Positions 43,168-51,017 of a stretch of 64,000 nucleotides of DNA are shown here, piece by piece. The notes beneath the pieces are model-generated. The model was not told the DNA's origin. It saw nothing but the letters and a program-made list of their open reading frames with translations, and did not search any database. The translations under genes and the position numbers were made by a program. Source of the stretch: CAXRDE01 sp964229355 (GTDB lineage: Bacteria; Cyanobacteriota; Sericytochromatia; UBA7694); contig CAXRDE010000004.1 of the NCBI GenBank assembly GCA_964229355.1, positions 62,001-126,000 of the forward strand. Reading direction: 5' to 3'. How positions within the stretch are numbered: position 1 is the stretch's first letter; the number at the start of each line of letters is the position of its first letter.

Positions 43168-43845
43168 AAAATCCTGCAGATAATGACTGGCCTGTTCTTC
43201 TCCAAAAATTTGTGCCAGTGCCCGGTGTTCTTTTTTATTCTGCAACATGGCAGATTTCCAGCGCAGAATGTGCTGCGTTTTGGCAGGGTTTTCTTCTGCG
43301 GTCAGGGGCAGCGTTTGGGCCTGCTGAAAGTAAAATTGCAGTTCTTCTAAAGCCAGACGCTGAGCCAGATGTACCTGTTCAGGTGATTTGGCTGCCGCCA
43401 CCAGGGCCTGAGCGGAGAGTGCATCACTGGATAAATGGGGAAATTTGCGCAGTATCAACGGTGCCGCTTTTTGACGTTGTGTGGTGATAAAGTCAGCAAA
43501 CGCACGGGTTTCGGAAGATGGCGCAAAGAGATATGTATCCAGTGCAATCAACGAGAGCATGCCACGAAACCCCACATAGTCAAAGCCCAGAATCGGTAAC
43601 GCATTGCGGGTGCTGGGCACTGCCGAAAACGTCACCGATAAGAGTTGCTCCCGCTCGTCAAAAATCCGTGCCAGGGTAATACTCTGAAAAACAGGGCTTA
43701 GCCAGCGTTGGGTAAGCATGTGCACCGGTTGATCTTGTAATCGCCCAGCAATTTCAGCACAGGGGGGCGTCAGGGTGACAGGTGTTAAGGTTTTACAGTG
43801 AGCCTCTACCGCATGGCAGAGGCCTTCCAGCATTTGATGAATCAT
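43156..43845 (-). CDS. Ferredoxin-dependent bilin reductase family protein (PcyA/PebA/HY2)
   Basis: 229 residues. ALPILGFDYVGFRGMLSL matches the family's central LPxxGxDIV block, with D89 at the conserved catalytic Asp position. The C-terminal QNKKEHRALAQIFG and ASHYLQDFLF match the QxNDKTRRVLEKAFG ... YMxxxLFD ending. The position of PcyA's His88 appears to be Thr or Val, as in non-PcyA subclasses. The second conserved Asp (ND in NDKTRR) is Lys here. It would reduce biliverdin or another bilin with electrons from ferredoxin. Last gene of the operon; its ATG overlaps the preceding stop (ATGA). Alignment is from memory, so the subclass is uncertain. Confidence 0.78.
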   Translation of the reverse strand: MIHQMLEGLCHAVEAHCKTLTPVTLTPPCAEIAGRLQDQPVHMLTQRWLSPVFQSITLARIFDEREQLLSVTFSAVPSTRNALPILGFDYVGFRGMLSLIALDTYLFAPSSETRAFADFITTQRQKAAPLILRKFPHLSSDALSAQALVAAAKSPEQVHLAQRLALEELQFYFQQAQTLPLTAEENPAKTQHILRWKSAMLQNKKEHRALAQIFGEEQASHYLQDFLFA

Positions 43846-44645
43846 GGTTGAGCCAGCAGCTTTACATAGGGTTTGAGGGCTTCCTGGGCCTCTGCCGACA
43901 GATGGCTTTGCAAGATGTCAGGCAGGGTTCGATAGGTGTCGTAGACATTGTTGATGTCAAAACGCAGGGTTTTAAAGTAAGCGTATAGCCAGTGCTTGCG
44001 ATCGTTGACCGCATTGGGCGCTTGACTCAGCATGGCCACGGCACACGCAGACAGCAGGCTGTAAAAGTCTTTTTTGCAGTGTTCGTCCTGATTCAGGGCC
44101 CTGAGTTGTGGGTTCACGGTGTACATCTGTTCTAGCAGGCTTTGGGTGATCGTCCCCATTTTGTCTTGAAACTCACGATAATGGCGTAAGCGAGTGGCCG
44201 AAAGCACGTTGAAATAAGGTTCTGCCGCATCCCAGGTGGATTTAGGCACCTGCTGAGCAATATGCTGACGCAAGAGGTCGTAAGCCCGTTCTAAATTGGC
44301 AGCTGGAAACTTGAGTTGCTCAAAAATTTCAAAGACGAAGCTGGCTTTTTCTGCCAGGGCATCAAGATCGCATTGCACCATGGCCAACGATGCTGCCCGG
44401 TATAAATAGGTCATATCCCGTTGACCTTTGATTTCTGAGTCTGTCATGCCAGCCATTAAGGGATCGCCCTGAAACAGTGCTTTTAAGGTGTTGTCAATGA
44501 CGGACGACTCTGCTTTTTCTAAGACCTTGTAGTGACTCATCCGTGCGGGAAGTTGCTGATAATAGGCTTCAAACAAGGCGGTTTCTTCGGGGCTAAAGTA
44601 GCGACCTTCTGCCACCTTCAACATTTGCGTTAGATTTTGATTCAT
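43842..44645 (-). CDS. Tandem phycobiliprotein-fold protein; domain 2 keeps a bilin-type Cys
   Basis: 267 residues that divide into two repeats (about 8-147 and 150-265), each resembling the globin-like phycobiliprotein fold. The end helices are parallel: LKFPAANLERAYDLL with AEPYF, and LRFDINNVYDTYRTL with LKPYV. The single-domain protein at 45342 has YKFGQDVLKDSYEKL with LEPYL. In true phycobiliproteins the bilin is attached at Cys-x-x-Asp (Cys84). Here repeat 1 has G74-Q-R-D77, without Cys, but repeat 2 has C190-K-K-D193 at the equivalent place. It is followed by the bilin reductase gene, overlapping by ATGA. Bilin attachment is inference. Confidence 0.75.
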   Translation of the reverse strand: MNQNLTQMLKVAEGRYFSPEETALFEAYYQQLPARMSHYKVLEKAESSVIDNTLKALFQGDPLMAGMTDSEIKGQRDMTYLYRAASLAMVQCDLDALAEKASFVFEIFEQLKFPAANLERAYDLLRQHIAQQVPKSTWDAAEPYFNVLSATRLRHYREFQDKMGTITQSLLEQMYTVNPQLRALNQDEHCKKDFYSLLSACAVAMLSQAPNAVNDRKHWLYAYFKTLRFDINNVYDTYRTLPDILQSHLSAEAQEALKPYVKLLAQP

Positions 44646-44673
44646 GCTGCGTTCCTTTTCTTTTGTTTGCCCT

Positions 44674-45345
44674 TTAAAGCTTTACAGCCTGGGCGTGGGC
44701 TAGAATTTCTGCGTGACTGCGACCTGAGATGACCATGTCTCTGACCTGTTGTAAGCGCTCAGGTATACCCACTACAAAAGCACTTTCTATTTCGTTGTTG
44801 TGGATTTGTGCCGTTTGGATGCAGGTGAGGTCTCGGCGCGCAAATTTGCTAAAAAAGGCGCCAATAAGTCCTGTGAACACATCATCATGAAACAGGCCCT
44901 CTTTTTTCATTTCAGCCAAATCCTCAGTGGTGTCTACCTGAGAAAAAACAGAGGCAAAGGGCGGATTTTTGACGTGAACTTCGAAAATGCCGTTGGCGTA
45001 GCCTTCTTCCCAGTCGATGGTGAGCTCGCCCCAACTGTGGCGAGCCCAGAAGGCCTTAAACAGTACCGCAAACATAGACATGGGCAATTCATAGAATTTG
45101 CACTCGTAATGCTTTTCGATTTCTTGCTCAAGCCGTTTGGCCATATTTTCACCCCAGGTTTTGCCACAGGTTTCGAACACCGCATGGTGGGCCTGACCGG
45201 TTTCTTCGATTAAGGCCTTGCGAAAGCCAATTAAAAAATCTTCCGTCAGTGCAATAACCCGGGTACCCGCTGGGTTTTCAATAACGCCTTCTTTAACCGC
45301 CAATTGCATATATTGACTATTGAAGTAATTTCCTTTGAGTTTCAT
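44674..45345 (-). CDS. V4R-domain-like protein, copy 2
   Basis: 223 residues related to the V4R (4-vinyl-reductase) small-molecule-binding family. VIALTEDFLIGFRKALIEETGQAHHAVFETCGKTWG is the typical central part. In the final motif, where copy 1 reads IQCYSMGEDFCKF, this protein has IQTAQIHNNEIESAF: both cysteines and the glycine are lost, so any metal or thiol chemistry of copy 1 is absent here. ATG 45345 overlaps the preceding stop (ATGA). It may pair with copy 1 as a degenerate subunit. Confidence 0.75.
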   Translation of the reverse strand: MKLKGNYFNSQYMQLAVKEGVIENPAGTRVIALTEDFLIGFRKALIEETGQAHHAVFETCGKTWGENMAKRLEQEIEKHYECKFYELPMSMFAVLFKAFWARHSWGELTIDWEEGYANGIFEVHVKNPPFASVFSQVDTTEDLAEMKKEGLFHDDVFTGLIGAFFSKFARRDLTCIQTAQIHNNEIESAFVVGIPERLQQVRDMVISGRSHAEILAHAQAVKL

Positions 45346-45824
45346 GCCTGATTTTCTCCCTGGGGTACAATATCGAGAACTTGTTTTAAGTAAGGTTCCA
45401 GCCACGTATAAGTTTCTGGATTCAGATGGGTACGTGCATCTTCCATTAATTTTTCGTAGCTGTCTTTTAACACATCCTGGCCAAATTTATAAGCCACCAG
45501 CATGGTGCGGAGCCACTGTAACAGCTGATCTTCTAAAAACTGGGGGTCTTGACGTAAGGCCGCCTGTCCGCAGTAGCGTAAGATCAATTGCAGATCCCGC
45601 AGGGTTTTTTCATGGCCCTCAATGCGCGCTTTCACCTTAGGAAAGCGCTGCATAATGTACGCCGTGGTATCGGTGACAATGGCCATTTCCTGGTTCTCCA
45701 GGTGTTTTAAATACACCATGCCGCGGGGAACGCTTTCGGCAAAGCTTTGCCATTGTTCACGCGCTTCAGGCGATAAGTAGGTGTTTTCGGCAGTGTGCAA
45801 GGCACGCATTAACGTTGGGGTCAT
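45342..45824 (-). CDS. Single phycobiliprotein-fold protein without bilin Cys
   Basis: 160 residues, the length of a phycobiliprotein subunit. It opens ALHTAENTYLSPEAREQW, like the N-terminal NADAEARYLSPGE of allophycocyanin, and continues EKTLRDLQLILRYCGQAAL, like CLRDMDYYLRLVTYGI. The chromophore cysteine position is T74 (T-L-R-D77), so covalent bilin attachment there is excluded. One other Cys (C85) is present. ATG 45824 has GAGGAAAAG upstream. Such chromophore-free relatives can act as scaffolds or sensors, or bind bilin non-covalently. Confidence 0.78.
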   Translation of the reverse strand: MTPTLMRALHTAENTYLSPEAREQWQSFAESVPRGMVYLKHLENQEMAIVTDTTAYIMQRFPKVKARIEGHEKTLRDLQLILRYCGQAALRQDPQFLEDQLLQWLRTMLVAYKFGQDVLKDSYEKLMEDARTHLNPETYTWLEPYLKQVLDIVPQGENQA

Positions 45825-45837
45825 TTGCTTTTCCTCT

Positions 45838-46329
45838 TTACCAATTAATATCGTCAAAAAAGTCTTCTGTAGAATCGTTGGCTACGGTTTCGGCAGGCAC
45901 GGTGACGGGCCGTTCTGTCGCGGGAAGCATAACGGCTGGTGGGCTGAAACCGCCGTGCCAGTTTGAGCCTTGAAAAAAGTGCTGCATATTCTGGTTGAGA
46001 ATTTGCTCCGCAATGGCCAAGGGCACTGCTTGTTCAGCCCGAGCAGATTGCCACTGCAACTGTGTGAAAAAACTACCCATAGGCTGTCCCAGCACAGAAC
46101 CCGTCTCTGAGGTGACTTCCGCTGCTGTTGAGGTGGGCTCCGGTGTTGGTTCAGGAACGACTTCAGGTATTTTGTTTTCCCAGGGGGCATGCTGAAAAAA
46201 CTGCTCCAACGTCTGTTCCAGCGCAGAGGTCTCACGATCGACCGCCAGCGGGGCCTGGAGCGTGACTTCACGCACCGGGGAGGAAGGTGAAAAAAGTTTT
46301 TTAAACCAATTTACAAGGGCTTGAATCAT
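45838..46329 (-). CDS. FFxxxxW-repeat linker protein
   Basis: 163 residues, mostly low-complexity and Pro/Glu/Thr-rich, with a basic/aromatic start MIQALVNWFKKLFSPSS. It carries four evenly spread short motifs of pattern FFxxxxW: FFQHAPW, FFTQLQW, FFQGSNW and, at the very C-terminus, FFDDINW. A related FFNDF lies in the tail of the operon's kinase. The spacing and disordered linkers suggest four identical docking sites, a scaffold for the fold proteins encoded next to it. Start ATG 46329 overlaps the stop of V4R copy 1 (ATGA). No family name is recognised. Confidence 0.75.
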   Translation of the reverse strand: MIQALVNWFKKLFSPSSPVREVTLQAPLAVDRETSALEQTLEQFFQHAPWENKIPEVVPEPTPEPTSTAAEVTSETGSVLGQPMGSFFTQLQWQSARAEQAVPLAIAEQILNQNMQHFFQGSNWHGGFSPPAVMLPATERPVTVPAETVANDSTEDFFDDINW

Positions 46330-46991
46330 TCCAGCACGGTTTCCTTTACCTTGTTTAAAATCTCTGCTGCGGGGGCCCCTTCTTGAACCCAAAAATCCGC
46401 TGCGTTCACCTTTTTCTCACTGCCAATCAAAAACTTACAGAAGTCTTCTCCCATGGAGTAACACTGGATTTCGATACCGCTGAGCTCTTTTTGAGCCAGG
46501 TAGCTAAAGACCCCGGCAAACATACCGGCGTAAAAGTGACAGACGACCCGTCCCACATACCCAATGGACTGCGCCACCGCTGAGTTATACAGATCCACAA
46601 AAATCAGGCCCTGTTTTTTATGCGAAAAGTCGAAGTTCCAGGCGCCCCAGCCGTTGACCTGTAGCGGCCACCACCAGGTTTCGAGCACCATATTCATGTT
46701 CATCTTACGAATGGTGCTCCACTCAAATTCATGCGCAAAGCGTTTGTCAAAGTTTTTCATGTCTTCCATGGCCCATTCATAACCACAGCGATACATAATA
46801 ATCTGAGCGACATCGTCCACTTCTTCTTCTAAGCCTTTTTGCAGGCCCACAATAAAATCTTCGTTGACAAACACCAGGCGCTTTTTGAAACGGTCTAAAA
46901 TGACCCCCTGTTTTTCAGTCAAGAGATAATCCTCAAGGGTGTAGTAATTGTGATTGGAACTGGTGGGTCCTAAATTTAACGTGCTAACCAT
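46326..46991 (-). CDS. V4R-domain protein, copy 1
   Basis: 221 residues of the V4R family, which binds small molecules and includes the bacteriochlorophyll-linked BchJ and ligand-sensing domains. VFVNEDFIVGLQKGLEEEVDDVAQIIMYRCGYEWA resembles the helix-sheet core, and IQCYSMGEDFCKFLIG is the typical late Cys/Gly motif (CxxxGxxxC). The cysteines may bind a metal or cofactor. It starts at ATG 46991, 25 bp after the ferredoxin gene, and its stop overlaps the next gene. Its partner copy 2 lacks these cysteines. Confidence 0.8.
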   Translation of the reverse strand: MVSTLNLGPTSSNHNYYTLEDYLLTEKQGVILDRFKKRLVFVNEDFIVGLQKGLEEEVDDVAQIIMYRCGYEWAMEDMKNFDKRFAHEFEWSTIRKMNMNMVLETWWWPLQVNGWGAWNFDFSHKKQGLIFVDLYNSAVAQSIGYVGRVVCHFYAGMFAGVFSYLAQKELSGIEIQCYSMGEDFCKFLIGSEKKVNAADFWVQEGAPAAEILNKVKETVLE

Positions 46992-47016
46992 ATTATTCTC
47001 CTTTGGTTTTTGGGGG

Positions 47017-47499
47017 TTAACGTAAATCGCTGGATTGCTGACGCAAACTTAAGACATCAGCATTTAGGCTTTCTAATTGTTTGATTTTTGAACGGGTAAT
47101 CAGTTTGCCCTCTTGAATCAGGCATTCCCCCGTAATGGGGTGCAAAATCATGACCTCGGCGCGGCGGCCCACAAGACTCTCGAGATCTTGCGTGGACTCG
47201 ATGTACATGCCTTCAGGCACTTTGACCTGAATTCCGTCTGCCAATACCCGAGCCTGACAGGCCAGGCGAGAGTTGGTTTGTGTAGAGGTTAAGCGCCCCA
47301 GGCGACGTTTTTCTACCTCCGTCATGGGGGTGAGCTTGTCGGCTCCAGCTTCAATGTGTACCAAACAGGTGGCACACAAACCTCTGCCTTTGCAGGCCAT
47401 CACCACATCCAGCTTATTGGCCAGAAGTGCGTCTAATAAATTGGCCTCCGTTTTAACATGCACATGATCGTTTAACGGCAGTAACTGCACTTTTTTCAC
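47017..47499 (-). CDS. [2Fe-2S] ferredoxin with C-terminal extension
   Basis: 160 residues. The ferredoxin fold at 1-95 has cluster ligands C36, C42, C45 and C81 (C-x5-C-x2-C, spacing as in adrenodoxin-type and some chlorosome ferredoxins; plant-type proteins have C-x4-C). A 65-residue extension without cysteines follows and ends in a helix. Electrons from it could serve the bilin reductase encoded five genes downstream. It starts at ATG 47499, 44 bp after the kinase gene. Confidence 0.9.
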   Translation of the reverse strand: MKKVQLLPLNDHVHVKTEANLLDALLANKLDVVMACKGRGLCATCLVHIEAGADKLTPMTEVEKRRLGRLTSTQTNSRLACQARVLADGIQVKVPEGMYIESTQDLESLVGRRAEVMILHPITGECLIQEGKLITRSKIKQLESLNADVLSLRQQSSDLR

Positions 47500-47543
47500 G
47501 TCAAGGCCCCTTTCTACAGTGTATTTGCAAATCTTATGCGGTT

Positions 47544-48599
47544 TTATAAAAAGGCCAGGTCATCGTTGGCATCGGTAATTAACGAGGTGGAAAGATATTT
47601 CAGAACATTCTTGTTTTGCCCCAATTTTTGCAACAATTTTGGCGGGACTTTGGGCCGTGAGGGGACTTCGCGGGGAGCTTCAGGCAAGAGGCTGCCCCTA
47701 AAATCATTAAAAAAGCTATCGCTGGTTTCGGTTTCTGAGACCAGGGTTTGAATGGTTTGGGAAAGGGTTTGCGGCGACAAACTGTCGCGTACGCGTTCCA
47801 GGGTTTGTTTCACCGTAAGCATACTCTCGAAGCGATCCTCCGGCAATTTACAGAGCATTTGTGAAATCACTGCGCTCAGCGATACCGGAATAGCTTCGAC
47901 CACGCAGTGGGGAGGCGTTACGGTTTGGGTAAAGACATTGGTAATCAGCTCTGCAATGCTATTGGCGGCAAAGGGCAGTTGTGCGGTGAGCACCTGATAG
48001 AGGACCACGCCAAACGAATAGATATCGCTGGCAACGGTAATGTTTTTACTGTTTTGCAGTTGCTCGGGTGACATATACGCCAGTGTTCCCATAATGGAGC
48101 CGTCTATGGTATTGGAGCTCACATGACAGGCGTTTTGTTTGGCCACCCCAAAATCCATAAGCCGCACCTGGTGTCGGTGGTCCACCATAAAGTTTTCGGG
48201 CTTAATATCACGGTGAATAATATGGTGGGCGTGGACATAGGCCAGGGCGTCGGCCATTTGTATAAACAGATCTAAAACATGCTGAAAGGTTAAGTTTTTC
48301 TGGAAGACATAATGATCCAGTTCTACACCCTCAATAAACTCCATAACAATGTAATGTTCATTGGCCAGCGAAAAAGCGTCAAATACCTTTACTATATTGG
48401 GGTGTGACAACTCTTTTGAAATCAGAGATTCTTGTTGAAAGCGAGAGATCAGTGAGTCTCGCTGACCGCCTGAGCAGCCCACGGCGTTTAGCTTTTTCAT
48501 GGCTACCGTTTGGTTTTGCTGCATATCAATGGCTTTATACACCAAAGCATGACCACCGGTTCCCACGTGCTGCACAACCTTATATCGGTTTTTAAGCAC
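47544..48599 (-). CDS. Ser/Thr protein kinase heading the bilin-type operon
   Basis: 351 residues, first gene of the operon, starting GTG 48599 with AGGAG upstream. The kinase domain is complete: GTGGHALVYKA, VAMKKL, catalytic HRDIKPENF, LMDFGVAK and AYMSPEQ. After residue about 270 comes a tail with SDSFFNDFRG, which resembles the FFxxxxW motif of the protein encoded at 45838-46329, then a Pro-rich stretch. There is no transmembrane segment. The kinase could phosphorylate the operon's own products. In the cyanobacterial slr0144-0152 cluster a Ser/Thr kinase (SpkG) is also present. Confidence 0.88.
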   Translation of the reverse strand: MLKNRYKVVQHVGTGGHALVYKAIDMQQNQTVAMKKLNAVGCSGGQRDSLISRFQQESLISKELSHPNIVKVFDAFSLANEHYIVMEFIEGVELDHYVFQKNLTFQHVLDLFIQMADALAYVHAHHIIHRDIKPENFMVDHRHQVRLMDFGVAKQNACHVSSNTIDGSIMGTLAYMSPEQLQNSKNITVASDIYSFGVVLYQVLTAQLPFAANSIAELITNVFTQTVTPPHCVVEAIPVSLSAVISQMLCKLPEDRFESMLTVKQTLERVRDSLSPQTLSQTIQTLVSETETSDSFFNDFRGSLLPEAPREVPSRPKVPPKLLQKLGQNKNVLKYLSTSLITDANDDLAFL

Positions 48600-48680
48600 T
48601 CTTCAATACATCTCCTATACCAACGGGCAGTTGGGCCTGTTCTCCAACCATCGCTCAAAGCGCATGACATTCTGTCAAAA

Positions 48681-48710
48681 ATAATAAAGGGTGATAAGGC
48701 TTTGTGTCAA
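48681..48710 (-). promoter_or_regulatory. Promoter of the bilin-type operon
   Basis: On the minus strand a consensus -35 TTGACA (48710-48705), an 18-bp spacer and -10 TATTAT (48686-48681) predict a start near 48674 and a leader of about 75 nt before the kinase. The remaining AT-rich stretch up to 48878 holds no further gene. Confidence 0.6.
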
Positions 48711-48878
48711 TATTCGTTTAATTTTTCTTAACATTAAAGTTTTAAAATAAGATTTGAGGCTGTTTTATCCGGTTTTTACGCGTTGTATTAAGTTTTAAAA
48801 ACGAAAATTAGCATAAAAATGCGTTAGTTAGAGATTAAGAAAAAATTACCGGGTAGCTGCTTTTTTAATATAACAAAA

Positions 48879-49841
48879 TCACAACGTTTTTAATGCGTGA
48901 TACGCCGGCAGTGCGTTTAAACAAAACGCGCCAAGCCAGGGCGGTTGGGCGAAAAAAGACAGGGGGGTACGAGAAATGGGGTGTTGAAACTTAAGGTGGT
49001 AGGCATGAAGCGCCATTGGATAAGGCCAATGAGAGCTGGGGTTGCCATAGAGCCCGTCGTTAACAACGGGGTAGCCGGCCTGTTGCAAATGCACCCGAAT
49101 TTGGTGCGTCCGGCCCGTTTCAAGCTTAAGGGCCACCAATGAAAAGGCTTCGTTGGCAGCCACATGACGATAATGGGTCAGCGCCCATTTTCCGTCAGGG
49201 CGCACACATTCTTTGAGGCTGTGTTGCGGATCTCGGCCCAGAGGCCAGCTCCAGGTCCCCTCGGCAGCCTGGGTATTTGACCAACGGGCGGTAACAGCCA
49301 CATATTCGCGCTCGATTTCCCGCCCTTTGAGGGCCTGAAGTAACCTTTGCTGGGCCAGGTGGGTCTTGGCGAATAGCAAGAGGCCACTGGTGTTTTTATC
49401 TAAGCGGTGCACAATGCCGGGGCCCGCCACGCCTTTAATGCCGGGCCAGGCTCGAATATGGTGAAGTAAAGCGCTAACACAGCTGCCTCGCCACCAGCCT
49501 GAACTGGGATGGGTGGCCATGCCTGAGGGTTTGTGAACCACCACCAGATAATCGTCTTCATAAACCCTTATCAGGGGTAAGTCCTCGGGCATGGCCGTCG
49601 GTGGGTCGAGCACGGGGGGCTGAATGGTGAGCGTGGCCGGATAGGGCGGCGGGTTGCGAAATCGCAACGTTTGCCCTTCATGGCGAATATAACCCTGGCG
49701 TATCCAGTGGCGAATTTCTGCGCGGGTTCGCTCCAGACGTTGGGCCAAATAGTCTTCAAGGCTTAAATGGGTAGCAGTGGCTTCTACAGATAACGAAAAA
49801 GGTCGACACTGGTCCAATGGTGCAATGATTTCAAAGGGCAT
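48879..49841 (-). CDS. RluA-family pseudouridine synthase
   Basis: 320 residues. An N-terminal S4-like region (LEDYLAQRLERTRAEIRHWIRQGYI) precedes the catalytic domain, with the motif IVHRLDKNTSGLLLFAKT (catalytic Asp in HRLD) and TGRTHQIRVHLQ. It converts uridine to pseudouridine in rRNA or tRNA; RluD-type architecture makes 23S rRNA a reasonable guess. It overlaps the GIY-YIG gene by 11 bp and is the last gene of a three-gene minus-strand unit with a second RluA-like enzyme. Confidence 0.9.
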   Translation of the reverse strand: MPFEIIAPLDQCRPFSLSVEATATHLSLEDYLAQRLERTRAEIRHWIRQGYIRHEGQTLRFRNPPPYPATLTIQPPVLDPPTAMPEDLPLIRVYEDDYLVVVHKPSGMATHPSSGWWRGSCVSALLHHIRAWPGIKGVAGPGIVHRLDKNTSGLLLFAKTHLAQQRLLQALKGREIEREYVAVTARWSNTQAAEGTWSWPLGRDPQHSLKECVRPDGKWALTHYRHVAANEAFSLVALKLETGRTHQIRVHLQQAGYPVVNDGLYGNPSSHWPYPMALHAYHLKFQHPISRTPLSFFAQPPWLGAFCLNALPAYHALKTL

Positions 49842-50085
49842 GTTGTGCGGCCCATGCTAACTTTTGTTGGCGTGTTTTGCGTTTGAGGGCATATTCCAGA
49901 CGGGCTGCGCTGGAGCGATCCGGCAGGGCTTCGCTGACCGCCAGGAGCTTCACCGGGCGGCGGCTACGGGTGTAGCGGGCGCCCTTAGGGCTGTTTTGAT
50001 GCTCTGCCAGTCGCCGTTCGACGTCTTTGGCCAGACCAATATACAGGGTGTTGTCAGCACAGCAAAGCAGGTAGACGAAGTACAT
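49831..50085 (-). CDS. GIY-YIG endonuclease domain protein
   Basis: 84 residues, single-domain GIY-YIG protein of the UPF0213/YhbQ type. FVYLLCCADNTLYIGLAKDVERRLAEH contains the VYLL ... LYIG pair and the catalytic Arg; the late ARLEYALKRKTRQQKLAW holds the Glu. GGAGG lies 5 nt before ATG 50085. It starts inside the 3' end of the upstream pseudouridine-synthase gene (30-bp overlap). It acts on DNA or RNA ends; substrate unknown. Confidence 0.88.
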   Translation of the reverse strand: MYFVYLLCCADNTLYIGLAKDVERRLAEHQNSPKGARYTRSRRPVKLLAVSEALPDRSSAARLEYALKRKTRQQKLAWAAQHAL

Positions 50086-50986
50086 CAGCACCTCCGTACA
50101 TTAAGGTGTGGGGGCTTTTAAAATGCAAAGATTCTCCGCTAATCGGATCCCGAAAGGCCAGCTCTGAAGCCAGCAATTGCAGGGGCTCTGCATAATTGTC
50201 GGGTGCTTTGGGTTGCATATGGGGGTAAAAACGATCGTAGAGCAAAGGAAACCCCATATGGGCCGCTTGAACCCGCAGTTGGTGTTTGCGTCCTGTTATC
50301 GGTTCAAGGCAAAGGAAGACCTTATTCGCGTCCAGGGCAATGCAGCGACGCACCTGTGTGATCGCGTTGGCTTCACCGGCTTGAATGGCCATGGCAAACC
50401 AGGGTGCCGGAGCGGGTGCCGGTGCCAGGTGGTGCTGCCAAAGGGTTTCTGGCGGCACCAGGGGGGCACTTGCGCGGGCAATGGCCAGATAGCGCTTTTT
50501 TACCGCTCGACTTTGAAACAAGCGTTGATATGCGCCGCGTTGCGCAGGGTATTTACACAGCAGTACCAGTCCAGCGGTATCTCTATCCAGGCGGTGGGCT
50601 GGACTTAGCTCAGGCAGGTCCAGCTCCTGGCGTAGGCGGTATACCAGAGACTCTTGAATAAATTCAGCCCCGGGCACTACCGGTAAAAAGTGGGGTTTAG
50701 AAGCCACGACTATATGCTCATTTTCGTACACCACTTGAACCTCAAAAGGAATCCGGGGCTCCTGGGGGTGAGACTTGGCGTAACGCACCCGACAATTGCC
50801 CTGGTAAGGTGTACTCAAGGTGATGGAAACACCGTTCTCAAAACGGACCTCATTGGCCTGAATCCGCTCGACCCAGCGTTGAGCAGGCACGTGGGCATAG
50901 CGGTGCTGCAGGAATTGTAACACCGTGGCAAAATCGTTTGAGAAAGGCAGGTGAACCCAGGCCACCGGCATCTGTTGTGCACACAT
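50054..50986 (-). CDS. RluA-family pseudouridine synthase (second copy)
   Basis: 310 residues. The catalytic motif is PAHRLDRDTAGLVLLCKY, with the Asp nucleophile, and the later ITGRKHQLRVQAAHMG is conserved. The N-terminal half begins PVAWVHLPFSNDFATVLQFL and lacks a clear S4 domain, so it resembles RluA/TruC-like proteins. It targets structured RNA; the site is not readable. First gene of the three-gene unit with the GIY-YIG and RluD-like genes, all with overlapping ends. Confidence 0.9.
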   Translation of the reverse strand: MCAQQMPVAWVHLPFSNDFATVLQFLQHRYAHVPAQRWVERIQANEVRFENGVSITLSTPYQGNCRVRYAKSHPQEPRIPFEVQVVYENEHIVVASKPHFLPVVPGAEFIQESLVYRLRQELDLPELSPAHRLDRDTAGLVLLCKYPAQRGAYQRLFQSRAVKKRYLAIARASAPLVPPETLWQHHLAPAPAPAPWFAMAIQAGEANAITQVRRCIALDANKVFLCLEPITGRKHQLRVQAAHMGFPLLYDRFYPHMQPKAPDNYAEPLQLLASELAFRDPISGESLHFKSPHTLMYGGADVLRLPALLC

Positions 50987-51017
50987 ACGGCCAGTGTAAC
51001 AAAAAAGAGCCGGGGGT

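Noticed and set aside
45342..45824. Covalent bilin attachment on the single-domain protein
   Set aside because: The Cys84 position is T74, so the classical thioether site is missing.
49831..50085. Homing endonuclease or mobile intron
   Set aside because: Short single-domain GIY-YIG of the UPF0213 type, neatly overlapping housekeeping genes; no intron or insertion.
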